A stretch of DNA of 64,000 nt from Acinetobacter sp. XH1741 (GTDB lineage Bacteria; Pseudomonadota; Gammaproteobacteria; Pseudomonadales; Moraxellaceae): NCBI RefSeq assembly GCF_041021895.1, contig NZ_CP157428.1, positions 2,170,001 to 2,234,000 on the forward strand, written 5' to 3'. Positions 1 through 7,644 of the stretch are shown one piece after another (position 1 is the first letter of the stretch; each line of letters starts with the position of its first letter). A model generated the notes under the pieces. That model was not told where the DNA came from. It did not search any database and saw only the letters and a program-made list of their open reading frames with translations. A program made the translations under genes and the position numbers.

Positions 1-20
1 TTAAGTTTAAAAACTATAAA

Positions 21-43
21 AAATGGGCGCTTACCGCCCATTT
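21..43 (-). terminator. Terminator of the CBS-domain gene
   Basis: A 9-bp perfect stem (AAATGGGCG / CGCCCATTT) with a 5-base loop lies just beyond the stop of the minus-strand CBS gene. A run of T follows on the minus strand. The plus strand also has T after the stem, so it may work both ways. Confidence 0.85.
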
Positions 44-55
44 TTATTTGTCTAT

Positions 56-487
56 TTAACCTGAAATATATTGCTTTAATTGTTCGATTAAAACTTTTTG
101 GTCTTCCATAGCCGCTTTAACCAAGTCACCAATTGAAATAAAACCTACCAGTTTTTCATTATCTAATACTGGTAAATGACGTAAATGACGATCGGTCATG
201 AGCTGTAAGCATTCTTCAACTGTATTATTTAGACCTACTGTAATCACTTTTGCTGTCATAATTTCGGCAACTGTTGTGCTATAAGACGAGCGTTCCATAA
301 GAGTGACTTTACGGGTGTAATCGCGTTCAGATAATATTCCGACAACCTTTTCACCATCTGCGACAACTAAAGCACCAATTCCTTTATCAGCCATAATGGT
401 AATTGCTTCAAGGACAGTTGCTTCGGGTGAAATTGTAAAAATAGCTTGTTGTGATTTGTTCTTGATTACTTGTGCAACGATAGTCAT
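56..487 (-). CDS. CBS-domain pair protein
   Basis: A 143-residue cytoplasmic protein made almost entirely of two CBS domains (about residues 10-65 and 75-132), which together form one Bateman module that usually binds adenosine nucleotides. No catalytic domain is attached, so it belongs to the stand-alone CBS proteins whose partner cannot be told from sequence. The repeated GIxSxxD pattern (GILSERDYTRK and GFISIGDLVKA) closes each CBS unit. The ATG is preceded by an AGGA-type ribosome site. The gene is monocistronic with its own terminator. The family call is sure; the function is unknown. Confidence 0.9.
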   Translation of the reverse strand: MTIVAQVIKNKSQQAIFTISPEATVLEAITIMADKGIGALVVADGEKVVGILSERDYTRKVTLMERSSYSTTVAEIMTAKVITVGLNNTVEECLQLMTDRHLRHLPVLDNEKLVGFISIGDLVKAAMEDQKVLIEQLKQYISG

Positions 488-627
488 TTCTTCTGTCCTG
501 TTGTTTTATCATTTTGATTTAAATTAGCTCGATTTTTGGAAATTGCAAAGACTTGATAGTCATTCAAATACAAGTTTTATGCTCAAGCGTTCAAAAAGCA
601 TTCTATATTGATAGCTTAAAAATAAAT

Positions 628-1053
628 TTAAGCTACTTGCCATTGAGGATGATTAAAAAAGAAATGATGCATTTGTTGTGTAGATAACTTTAACTTACGA
701 TGAGATGAGTTAAATAAAGCAGGGGTAACTTTTAAACGCGTTAACGTAGGCAGTAAAGATTCATGGAAGTCTTTTGGGGTAATTTTTCTTGGCTTATAAT
801 TGGGCCAGTGAGTTTTTGCATATCGATGTGCCTGAACACCATTTAGCCAAAACGGGAAAATAAAATCTTCCTGATCTGATTTAATAGCCCAGCCTTCATC
901 AAATAGTCCCCAAAGAACCCCACAGTACATCATGGTTCTTAAAATATAAATCTTGATCATCAAGTCTTTAGAAACCGGTTGTAGATTGCTTAACTTATTC
1001 ATTTTCAATTTAAAGGTTTTTAACTTGTCTTGCTTATTATAAGAAAACCACAT
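628..1053 (-). CDS. DUF2750-like hypothetical protein
   Basis: A 141-residue soluble protein. The stretch with VLWGLFDEGWAI, then FPFWLNGVQAHRYAKTHW and a following FHESLLPTL, resembles the DUF2750 pattern (Gly-Trp-Ala, then Pro-Phe-Trp, then a Trp before the last helix). The function of that family is unknown. An internal ATG at 1002 would give a 124-residue protein beginning MNKLSNLQ, which fits the usual domain boundary better. Neither start has a clear ribosome site, so the N-terminus is uncertain. It stands alone between two other minus-strand genes. Confidence 0.65.
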   Translation of the reverse strand: MWFSYNKQDKLKTFKLKMNKLSNLQPVSKDLMIKIYILRTMMYCGVLWGLFDEGWAIKSDQEDFIFPFWLNGVQAHRYAKTHWPNYKPRKITPKDFHESLLPTLTRLKVTPALFNSSHRKLKLSTQQMHHFFFNHPQWQVA

Positions 1054-1229
1054 GACATTTCAGTTTAAACAGGTGTCAAATCGTAAACAAATATTGATGA
1101 CTAGAAATGTCTATAAAGATCAATGCTAAATAGCAAGTACTATCGGAGAGAGACAAAGCGACTAAAGCTTTGGTGGAGCGCAAGAAAAATAACAGATGAA
1201 TGTATCTTTATCGAATTTTTTACAGGCAT

Positions 1230-1330
1230 AAAAAAACGTCACCTGAGCCACGACTAAAGAGGCGAAGTAAGGCTTTTAATAAATTGATAACTTTTGTTTT
1301 AATAGACGTAAAAAAAAACGCCACCTAAGT
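1230..1330. repeat. Two copies of a terminator-like 18-mer
   Basis: AAAAAAACGTCACCTGAG (1230-1247) recurs with two changes at 1313-1330. The second copy is part of the terminator of the Sel1-like gene. The first copy has lost most of its pairing. This looks like a local duplication of a terminator. Confidence 0.5.
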
Positions 1331-1336
1331 GACGTT
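1310..1336 (-). terminator. Terminator of the Sel1-like gene
   Basis: On the minus strand AACGTCAC pairs with GTGGCGTT (one G-T wobble) around a TTAG loop, followed by a run of at least eight T. It lies directly after the stop codon of the gene ending at 1340. Confidence 0.75.
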
Positions 1337-1339
1337 TCT

Positions 1340-1573
1340 TTATGCTTGCATCGTGGCTAACTTCTGCCAATATTGTGCTTTCATGGAATCACGCTCAACA
1401 CGGAAACCTTGATAGTATAATTCTGCTAAGAATAGTGCAGCTTTGCCGTGGCCAGCACGAGCAACTTCTTCTAACTGTGCAACCGCATCTTGGAAATTCA
1501 TTTGAGAGTGAATTGTGTTAACTGCAGTTGCGTATACATGTTCTAAATCATGATGAGAGATACGTTGAATCAT
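1340..1573 (-). CDS. Small Sel1-repeat-like protein
   Basis: A 77-residue protein with one TPR/Sel1-type helical pair. The stretch around AGHGKAALFLAELYYQG, followed by KAQYWQKLA, matches the alternating small-residue pattern of Sel1 repeats, which usually mediate protein contacts. The start at 1573 (MIQRISHH) is chosen because AAGGAG sits 6 bases upstream; a longer reading of 15 extra residues has no such site. No signal peptide is visible. A single repeat is unusually short for the family, and no partner is evident. Confidence 0.7.
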   Translation of the reverse strand: MIQRISHHDLEHVYATAVNTIHSQMNFQDAVAQLEEVARAGHGKAALFLAELYYQGFRVERDSMKAQYWQKLATMQA

Positions 1574-1788
1574 ATAAAACTCCTTATTGTAATTATGATT
1601 ACTTTTTCTAAAGGCCACTGCCTTTAAACTAATTTAACTTAGAATTGTTAAACTAATATTACAAATTGATTGATTTGTCAACCATTCATGGACATTAATT
1701 AGTTCACTATTAGGATACATGATTAAACATTATTCACAAATAATTTTGAGTAAAATCAATATGAGAATAAAAGACAAGGAGAATAACT

Positions 1789-2148
1789 ATGACAAATACT
1801 ATCGATGGCTTTGTTTTTGATACTCCTCCTAGAGAGGAACAAATCATAGAGCTTGCTCATTACCATCGTAAATTATTAGATGAAGCAATTTTCCATCAAG
1901 AAATACATTTAGGTGATTATTGTTTGGCACAAAGGAAACGCGTTTTTGATTATGCTGGTCGATTGGAACCTAATCAAAAAGCTCGGTTCTATCAGATTTA
2001 TGATGGTGAGCTTAGAAAAATTGCAGATGAAGATGAATTGCACCCAGCAGATGCAGAAGAGGGTTTGAGCATTTTTGCTATGTTTTTGGTTTTAGTGATT
2101 ATTGCTGCAATTCTCTATTTCTCTGTAATTCGATCTCTAATAAGCTAG
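1789..2148 (+). CDS. Tail-anchored membrane protein, unknown
   Basis: A 119-residue protein that I do not recognise. The first 90 residues are polar and helical, rich in Glu, His and Arg. The last 25 form one hydrophobic helix (about residues 93-114), which suggests a C-terminally anchored inner-membrane protein with its bulk in the cytoplasm. An AAGGAG ribosome site sits 7 bases before the ATG, so this is a real, well-translated gene. The next gene codes for another small one-helix protein in the same direction, about 100 bases on. Confidence 0.75.
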   Translation: MTNTIDGFVFDTPPREEQIIELAHYHRKLLDEAIFHQEIHLGDYCLAQRKRVFDYAGRLEPNQKARFYQIYDGELRKIADEDELHPADAEEGLSIFAMFLVLVIIAAILYFSVIRSLIS

Positions 2149-2248
2149 GGCTTGCAATCCAGTAAGGATAAAGAATACTGGCCTTACTGGATTTTGACCT
2201 TGTGCTGAAGTGCATTGAACCCTACACTACATCAATTAGAGGTAGGTC

Positions 2249-2575
2249 ATGCTCACATTCAAACAAAATTTTCTTAAATTAAAGTCTGAGTTAAAGGCAG
2301 ACCAATGTTTTAATCTGGTAGTGATTATTATCATTGGCTGTATTTTTATGCTGTCTTATTTAGCATTACTTCGTCCTGTCAACTCAGAACAGTACCAAAG
2401 AATTGTACAACTTTCTCGACAGGCCACTTATCCAAGAACCCAAGATATGGCTGAGTTGATTATGGCTCAATCCGAAATTCATCGAGCAGAGTATTTAAAG
2501 TTAATGCATGCTTATCAGTTTGAACATGATCATATCAAGGAATATCCTGCGTTAGCGCAAGAAGATACTCAATAA
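2249..2575 (+). CDS. Single-pass membrane protein, unknown
   Basis: A 108-residue protein with one strongly hydrophobic segment (about residues 23-44, VVIIIIGCIFMLSYLALL) after a Lys-rich start, then a polar helical tail rich in Gln, Glu and His. The likely topology is N-in with the C-terminal part in the periplasm. GAGGTAGG lies just before the ATG. It is followed at about 100 bases by ftsY in the same direction. No family is recognised. Confidence 0.7.
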   Translation: MLTFKQNFLKLKSELKADQCFNLVVIIIIGCIFMLSYLALLRPVNSEQYQRIVQLSRQATYPRTQDMAELIMAQSEIHRAEYLKLMHAYQFEHDHIKEYPALAQEDTQ

Positions 2576-2681
2576 GTTTTGCTTTGTTTCAAAAAGGTTT
2601 TGCACGCTATTGAAGCAGGCAAAAACTTGAATTTATGCTAAACTTTCTGTTTTTTAACACGCTGCTTTTCAAGGAATCGGC

Positions 2682-3788
2682 ATGCAACAACAATCGAATA
2701 TGCAAAATAAATTCTTGATAGATGCTGAGATCGGGGATGACGATGTCACATTGCCTAATTTACCTGCTATCGATGTTCCTATCGTTGAATCACCTGTTAA
2801 GCAAGAAGTAAAAGTTGAAGAAGTAGTTGAAATTGCATCTTCTAAAGAGCCAGAGCAACCAAAAACGGGTTTCTTTGGGCGAATGAAAGATGGTTTAACT
2901 AAAACTCGTCGTAATTTCACTGATGGTATGGTCAATATCCTAATTGGTGGAAAAGAAATTGATGATGAGTTACTTGAAGAAGTTGAAGAGCAATTATTAG
3001 TTGCTGATATTGGTGTTGAAGCCACCAAAACGATTATTACCAATTTAACTGAGCGTACAGCCCGTGGTGATTTGATTTATTCACATTCACTTTATAAAGC
3101 TCTACAAGAAGAATTGGTTGCTTTACTTGCTCCACGTGTGAAGCCATTACATATTGATCCTAATAAATCACCATATGTGATTTTAATGGTAGGGGTGAAT
3201 GGTGTTGGTAAAACAACGACCATTGGTAAACTGGCTAAGCGTCTACAAGGTGAAGGTAAAAAAGTAATGCTAGCAGCGGGCGATACATTCCGTGCAGCTG
3301 CTACTGAACAGTTACAGATCTGGGGTGAGCGCAATGACATTTCAGTTGTTGCTCAAGGCCACGGAGCTGATAGTGCTTCGGTTATTTTTGATGCTTTTGA
3401 AAGTGCACGTGCTAAAGGTATTGATGTATTGATTGCAGATACAGCAGGTCGTTTGCATAACAAAAGCAATTTGATGGAAGAGCTTAAGAAAGTTAAGCGT
3501 GTGATGCAAAAAATTGATGCAACAGCACCTCATGAAATTATGTTGGTGGTCGATGCAGGTACTGGGCAAAATGCAATTAACCAAGTACAAGAATTTGACC
3601 AAGCTGTAGGTCTAACAGGTATTACTATTACTAAGTTAGATGGTACAGCGAAAGGTGGCGTACTCTTTAATATTGCTAGTCGTACTCATGTACCGATCCG
3701 TTTCATTGGGGTAGGTGAAAAAATTGATGATTTGAGACCATTCTCAGCGAAATCATTTGTTGCAGCATTATTTGAGACTGACAAATAA
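2682..3788 (+). CDS. ftsY: Signal recognition particle receptor FtsY
   Basis: A 368-residue SRP-family GTPase that receives ribosome-nascent chain complexes from Ffh at the inner membrane. An acidic, Pro- and Glu-rich N-terminal region (about 1-60) precedes the NG domain. The P-loop GVNGVGKTT lies near residue 170, the DTAGR motif near 252 and the TKLD guanine motif near 316. The family hallmark GDTFRAAA is also present. The acidic A region is shorter than in Escherichia coli but usual for this genus. A terminator follows directly. Certain call. Confidence 0.97.
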   Translation: MQQQSNMQNKFLIDAEIGDDDVTLPNLPAIDVPIVESPVKQEVKVEEVVEIASSKEPEQPKTGFFGRMKDGLTKTRRNFTDGMVNILIGGKEIDDELLEEVEEQLLVADIGVEATKTIITNLTERTARGDLIYSHSLYKALQEELVALLAPRVKPLHIDPNKSPYVILMVGVNGVGKTTTIGKLAKRLQGEGKKVMLAAGDTFRAAATEQLQIWGERNDISVVAQGHGADSASVIFDAFESARAKGIDVLIADTAGRLHNKSNLMEELKKVKRVMQKIDATAPHEIMLVVDAGTGQNAINQVQEFDQAVGLTGITITKLDGTAKGGVLFNIASRTHVPIRFIGVGEKIDDLRPFSAKSFVAALFETDK

Positions 3789-3808
3789 TTGCATGTGGAT
3801 TGCTTAAA

Positions 3809-3836
3809 AAGCCTTACTTCATCGTGAGGCTTTTTT
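3809..3836 (+). terminator. ftsY terminator
   Basis: AAGCCTTAC pairs with GTGAGGCTT (one wobble) around a 6-base loop and is followed by T, 20 bases after the ftsY stop. Confidence 0.85.
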
Positions 3837-3977
3837 ATATCAATATCTTTTTTTATTGTTGCGAAAATAAAACGAACTGTCATATTTTTAATGCTGATTA
3901 TAAGAAATGAGTTTCATAGACTATATTCATTCCCAAACAACGGCCAATGGTCAATCAAATAGATAGGAAATAACAAA

Positions 3978-4574
3978 ATGTCTACTTTCTTAGATAAAAT
4001 TAAAAACCGTCGTACTATTTATGCAATTGGTAAAAATGTTGCATTAGATCGCACTAAAATTGAAGAAACAATTCGTGAAGCGGTTAAACATAGTCCATCG
4101 TCATTCAACTCACAATCTTCACGTGTAGTTACTCTTTATGGTGAATCACATGCTAAATTCTGGAATTTAGTTCGTGAAGCATTACGTAAAATTGTTCCTG
4201 CAGATTCTTTTGCTGGTACAAATGCTAAGATTGATAGCTTTGTAGCAGGTGTTGGTACTGTACTGTTTTATGAAGATCAAGCAGTTATTAAAAGCTTACA
4301 AGAGCAATTTGAATTGTATGCAGATAACTTCCCAGTTTGGTCTGAACATTCAACAGCAATTGCTCAGTTCGCGACCTGGACAGCACTTTCAGAGTTGGGT
4401 TTAGGGGCTTCTTTGCAGCACTATAACCCAATTGTTGATGCCGATGCTGCACAAGCATTTGATATACCAGCAAATTGGAAATTACGTGCTCAGTTGGTAT
4501 TTGGTTCTGTTGAAGCACCAGCTGGTGAAAAAGCATTTATTAGCGATGAAGATCGTTTCAAAACATTCAACTAA
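3978..4574 (+). CDS. Nitroreductase-family protein (Frm2/Hbn1-like)
   Basis: A 198-residue FMN-dependent oxidoreductase of the nitroreductase fold. The N-terminal NRRTIYAIG and the SPSSFNSQSSRVV phosphate/FMN-binding segment are typical of the Frm2/Hbn1-like branch, whose members reduce nitro compounds or quinones with NAD(P)H. The C-terminal RAQLVFGSVEAPAGEK matches the conserved end of that branch. It is a single cytoplasmic domain of normal length. An AGGAAA ribosome site precedes the ATG. It is monocistronic, with a strong terminator. The natural substrate is unknown. Confidence 0.88.
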   Translation: MSTFLDKIKNRRTIYAIGKNVALDRTKIEETIREAVKHSPSSFNSQSSRVVTLYGESHAKFWNLVREALRKIVPADSFAGTNAKIDSFVAGVGTVLFYEDQAVIKSLQEQFELYADNFPVWSEHSTAIAQFATWTALSELGLGASLQHYNPIVDADAAQAFDIPANWKLRAQLVFGSVEAPAGEKAFISDEDRFKTFN

Positions 4575-4587
4575 TGATAGTTGATAA

Positions 4588-4617
4588 AAAGAGCACCTCA
4601 AAAGGTGCTCTTTTTTT
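4588..4617 (+). terminator. Terminator of the nitroreductase gene
   Basis: A perfect 8-bp stem GAGCACCT / AGGTGCTC with a CAAA loop, flanked by A on the left and seven T on the right. Confidence 0.93.
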
Positions 4618-4720
4618 ATGTTCTTGAAATGAGTTAAGGTTTAGTTATTGAAAATAGATATTTATTAGAATTCAATAATATATTTTTAATGCTTTAAGTC
4701 TGAATTAGCCGACAATAAGT

Positions 4721-4739
4721 TTGTCATAAAATCGTCATA
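4721..4739 (+). promoter_or_regulatory. Candidate Pho box
   Basis: TTGTCATAAAATCGTCATA contains two near-identical 7-mers, TGTCATA and CGTCATA, spaced 11 bases start to start. This is the layout of the PhoB-binding Pho box. It lies 60 bases upstream of the start of the DUF2057-like secreted protein gene. That PhoB acts here is an inference. Confidence 0.55.
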
Positions 4740-4799
4740 ATCATATTGCATATTGCTCATGATTTTAGAAACTATTAAATATTATAGAGACGTGAACAG

Positions 4800-5471
4800 A
4801 TGACTTTAAGATTAGGTGTTGCTGCAATTGGTTTATTACTAAGCGGTTCAGTATTTTCAGCAGTTACAATTATAGCACCAGAAGAGATTGTAATCCTTGC
4901 GGTGAATGGTCAAGAAGTCAACTCTGGATTATTCCGTTTTTCTAAAAATAATTACAAAGTTGATGCAGGCGAAACGAACCTAAGTGTGCGTTACCAAGAA
5001 TATTTTGAACACTTAAATGGCGAGCACGATATTGTTAAGTCAGGTGTGGTTACTATTCAAACCCCAACGTTAAAAGATGGGCAAACTTATAAGCTTGCTA
5101 TGGTTGGTGTACCAAAAGAGTATGAGCAAGCTAAGAAATATGCTGAGCAGCCAACAGTCGCTTTATATAACTCAAATAACGAGCTAATTGTACAACAGAC
5201 GGGTGCAAATAATGAAGCAAGACCTTGGTTTGCAACGGGTTTGTTGGGTAAAGTAGCGGACTTTACGACAAAACCATCTAAACAACAGCCTGAGGCAGTT
5301 TATGCTACTGCAAAACCAACTACAGCCCAAGTTGCGGCACCTGTTGTAGCAACGGTACCTGCGGCAGGCGTTACCCAAACTAATGATCAGCGCTTAGTTG
5401 AACTTTGGCAGAAATCTTCTAAAGCTGAGCGCCAAAAGTTTATGGCTTGGTTAGCTGAAAAATCAAATTAA
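4800..5471 (+). CDS. Secreted DUF2057 (YccT)-like protein
   Basis: A 223-residue protein with a clear signal peptide (about residues 1-21, ending VFSA) followed by VTIIAPEEIVILAVNGQEV, the conserved start of the DUF2057/YccT family. The middle is a beta-rich domain. It is followed by an Ala/Pro/Thr-rich linker (about 160-190) and a short helical C-terminus (QRLVELWQKSSKAERQKFMAWL). It is probably periplasmic; the family's function is unknown. A Pho-box-like repeat lies upstream, which would tie it to phosphate starvation if confirmed. Confidence 0.8.
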   Translation: MTLRLGVAAIGLLLSGSVFSAVTIIAPEEIVILAVNGQEVNSGLFRFSKNNYKVDAGETNLSVRYQEYFEHLNGEHDIVKSGVVTIQTPTLKDGQTYKLAMVGVPKEYEQAKKYAEQPTVALYNSNNELIVQQTGANNEARPWFATGLLGKVADFTTKPSKQQPEAVYATAKPTTAQVAAPVVATVPAAGVTQTNDQRLVELWQKSSKAERQKFMAWLAEKSN

Positions 5472-5489
5472 TCAATTGCTATTCAAAAT

Positions 5490-5517
5490 AAAGCCGATTT
5501 AATATCGGTTTTATTTT
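5490..5517 (+). terminator. Terminator after the DUF2057 gene
   Basis: AAAGCCGAT pairs with ATCGGTTTT (one wobble) around a short loop, followed by ATTTTTA. Confidence 0.8.
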
Positions 5518-5528
5518 TAGTAATTTAT

Positions 5529-5540
5529 AAATAGCCTAAG
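5529..5540 (+). repeat. AAATAGCCTAAG motif, copy 1
   Basis: First of four identical intergenic 12-mers in this window (others at 35961, 47900 and 62916), all on the plus strand. This copy ends 7 bases before the ATG of the acetyltransferase gene and continues CA, as do two other copies. Confidence 0.6.
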
Positions 5541-5547
5541 CATAATT

Positions 5548-6072
5548 ATGATGAATTTAACTTTCCGTTTAGCTGAATTAAGTGATATTTCATCACTTGT
5601 AGATTTGATTAATCAATCTTATAGAGAACAACAAGGTAGAAGCTCGACAACAGAAGCGGGATTTGTAAAAGGGCAACGTATTAGTCAAGAGCAATTGAAA
5701 CAGCAATTACAAATGTCTAATTCAATATTATTAGTTGCAGAAATGGATTCATCAAAACTTGTCGCATGTATAGGTCTTACGTTTCAAAAAAATACTGTGG
5801 AGATAGGAACATTTTGTACAGATCCACATATTCAGAATATGAAAGTAGGCCGCCATGTTTTGGAGTATGCTGAACAGTTTGGTTTGCAAAAAGTCCCAGA
5901 ATTGGACAGTGCGATCATGTATGTTTTAGATGTACGTTCAGAACTAATTGCTTATTATGAAAGACGTGGATATATAAAAACAGGCAATCAAGAGCCATAT
6001 CCATATGAAGCAGATGTTGGAGTCCCACTTGTACCTATTAAACTGATTGAAATGAAGAAGGACCTCAAATGA
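5548..6072 (+). CDS. GNAT-family N-acetyltransferase
   Basis: A 174-residue single-domain acetyltransferase. The order of elements is that of the GNAT fold: an N-terminal strand (LTFRLAELSDIS), an acetyl-CoA loop region near VGRHVLEYAEQFG (about residues 100-112), and a C-terminal YYERRGYIKTG signature. The substrate is unknown; the family covers amino acids, small metabolites and peptides. The start could be either of two adjacent ATGs. No strong ribosome site is visible, and the repeated AAATAGCCTAAG motif occupies the place where one would be expected. Confidence 0.82.
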   Translation: MMNLTFRLAELSDISSLVDLINQSYREQQGRSSTTEAGFVKGQRISQEQLKQQLQMSNSILLVAEMDSSKLVACIGLTFQKNTVEIGTFCTDPHIQNMKVGRHVLEYAEQFGLQKVPELDSAIMYVLDVRSELIAYYERRGYIKTGNQEPYPYEADVGVPLVPIKLIEMKKDLK

Positions 6073-6082
6073 GGTCCTTTGG
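6058..6082 (+). terminator. Terminator overlapping the GNAT stop codon
   Basis: AAGGACCTC / GAGGTCCTT with an AAAT loop. The left arm is the end of the reading frame and the stop codon TGA lies in the loop and right arm. The T tract is weak (TTTGGGTTT). Confidence 0.65.
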
Positions 6083-6084
6083 GT

Positions 6085-6381
6085 TTAGGTTAGAAACCAG
6101 ATGTAATAGCCTAAAAGCATGAGAGGCCAAGCTATACATGGGCTAAATAACCATTTCCATAACCAGAAGTGGGGTACAAAACCAACACCATAAATAAAGC
6201 CTCCGGAAATCCCCATCATAACCAACATAAGTTGGCTATGATTGTAGTGTCCGTTTGCATCTAACATTAGTGAAGGATGGACCAGTAAAATTGCAGCAAG
6301 CGGCAATGCCAACAGAAATGAAATGGCCATTGCAAATGCTTGAGCTTTTCGTTGATTTGATGCTGTCATTGCGTTTGCCAT
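6085..6381 (-). CDS. ybgE: YbgE-family cyd operon protein
   Basis: A 98-residue protein with three predicted membrane helices (about residues 13-35, 49-68 and 72-96) and a C-terminal WPLMLLGYYIWF. Both its features and its position as the last gene of the cytochrome bd operon match the YbgE family, whose exact role is unknown. The ATG follows the cydX stop by 3 bases, so translation is probably coupled. The call rests mainly on context and topology. Confidence 0.8.
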   Translation of the reverse strand: MANAMTASNQRKAQAFAMAISFLLALPLAAILLVHPSLMLDANGHYNHSQLMLVMMGISGGFIYGVGFVPHFWLWKWLFSPCIAWPLMLLGYYIWFLT

Positions 6382-6384
6382 GAT

Positions 6385-6486
6385 TTATTCCTCATCTAAA
6401 TTTTGATGATGCTCGATATAAAGTGCGCTTAATACACCTGCAAAACATGCCATCAAAATTCCAAGAATCCATGCGAAATACCACAT
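6385..6486 (-). CDS. cydX: Cytochrome bd small subunit CydX
   Basis: A 33-residue one-helix protein beginning MWYFAWILGILMACFAGVL and ending in an acidic tail (NLDEE). This is the standard CydX pattern: MWYF-W-LG near the start, one membrane helix, then a Glu-rich end. CydX stabilises the CydAB haem site. It lies between cydB (13 bases upstream) and ybgE (3 bases downstream), with AAGGAG before its ATG. Confidence 0.93.
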   Translation of the reverse strand: MWYFAWILGILMACFAGVLSALYIEHHQNLDEE

Positions 6487-6499
6487 TTACTTCTCCTTA

Positions 6500-7644
6500 T
6501 TAGTACAAACTATGCGAGTTTGACTCGATATGTTTATTGGTAATCACGCCCCACATTTTGTAATACGACCAAGTTGTGTAAATCAAAATGATTGGAACAA
6601 AAATACATGCAGCAACTGTCATAACGCCTAAAGTACGATGACTTGATACAGCATCCCACATGGTCAAACTAGAGTTTGGGCTAACACTAGAAGGTAATAA
6701 AAATGGGAATAGAGCAAAGCCTGCAGTTAAAATTGCGCCTACAATCATTAAGCTTGTACCAGTAAAACTTAAACCTGCTTTTGCTTTTGATGCTGTAAAG
6801 AACGCAAGAATTGCACCTAAAATTGCGAGAACTGGAGCAACCTTGGTAATTGGGTAGCTGGTGTAGTTGTTCATCCAACCAGGGTTATTATTTGTGACCA
6901 CTTCTTTAGCCAATGGATTAAGAGCAGCGTTTGGATTAATTGCTGCAGCGTAGCTATAACCTGGTATTTGGCCGAAGTACAACCATGCTCCAATCACAAG
7001 GAAACATAACAAAAATACTGCTGCCATAATTTGGGTAGCTTTAGCAGAGCGCTGTTTTAAGGCACCATCTGTACGTAGCATGAGCCAAGCACCGCCATGG
7101 GCACAGAGCATAGAAAGACTGACAATACCGCAAACTAAGGCAAATGGGTTAAGAAGAGCAAAGAAGCTACCAGCGTATTCAGAGCGTAATGTGCTATCTA
7201 AACTAAAAGGGATACCTAAGAATAGATTACCGAATGCCACACCAAAAACCAGAGCTGGTACAGCACCACCAATACAAAGTCCCCAGTCCCATGAGTTACG
7301 CCACTTCGTATTTTCTAGTTTAGAACGATAGTCGAAACCTACAGGGCGTAAGAATAGGGCAAATAGCACAAGTAATAATGCCCAATACATTCCTGAGAAT
7401 GCAACTGCGTAAACCATTGGCCATGCCGCAAATAATGCACCACCTGCGGTAATAAACCAGACTTGATTACCATCCCAGTGCGGTGCAATGGTATTGATGG
7501 CCGCACGGCGTTCGTTATCAGTTTTACCAACAAATGGCATAAGTGCCATTGAGCCCATGTCGAAACCATCGGTTAAGGCAAACCCGATGAGTAAGACACC
7601 AACTAACACCCACCATATGATTTTATGAGTTCGTACTCAATCAT
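6500..7644 (-). pseudogene. cydB: Cytochrome bd subunit II (CydB), 5' frameshift
   Basis: The body codes for CydB, the membrane partner of CydA in the quinol oxidase: GFALTDGFDMG, the repeated hydrophobic helices and a C-terminal WSYYKMWG. The authentic ATG at 7644 overlaps the cydA stop as ATGA and reads MIEYELIK. After about 8 codons one base is missing near 7621-7628, so this frame runs into a stop. The main frame continues KIIWWVLVGVLL from the same point but has no ATG. Its first in-frame start is a GTG at 7609, which loses the first 11-12 residues and part of helix 1. It is therefore either a real mutation, tolerated through the weak GTG, or a sequencing error. The rest (369 codons) is intact. 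Confidence 0.85.

Noticed and set aside
2669..3043. Minus-strand 124-codon frame opposite ftsY
   Set aside because: Ser/Thr-rich shadow of the ftsY acidic region, with no ribosome site and no family resemblance.
6098..6115. AATAGCCTAAAAGCA as a fifth copy of the 12-mer
   Set aside because: It has extra A and is inside the ybgE coding sequence, so coding constraint explains it.
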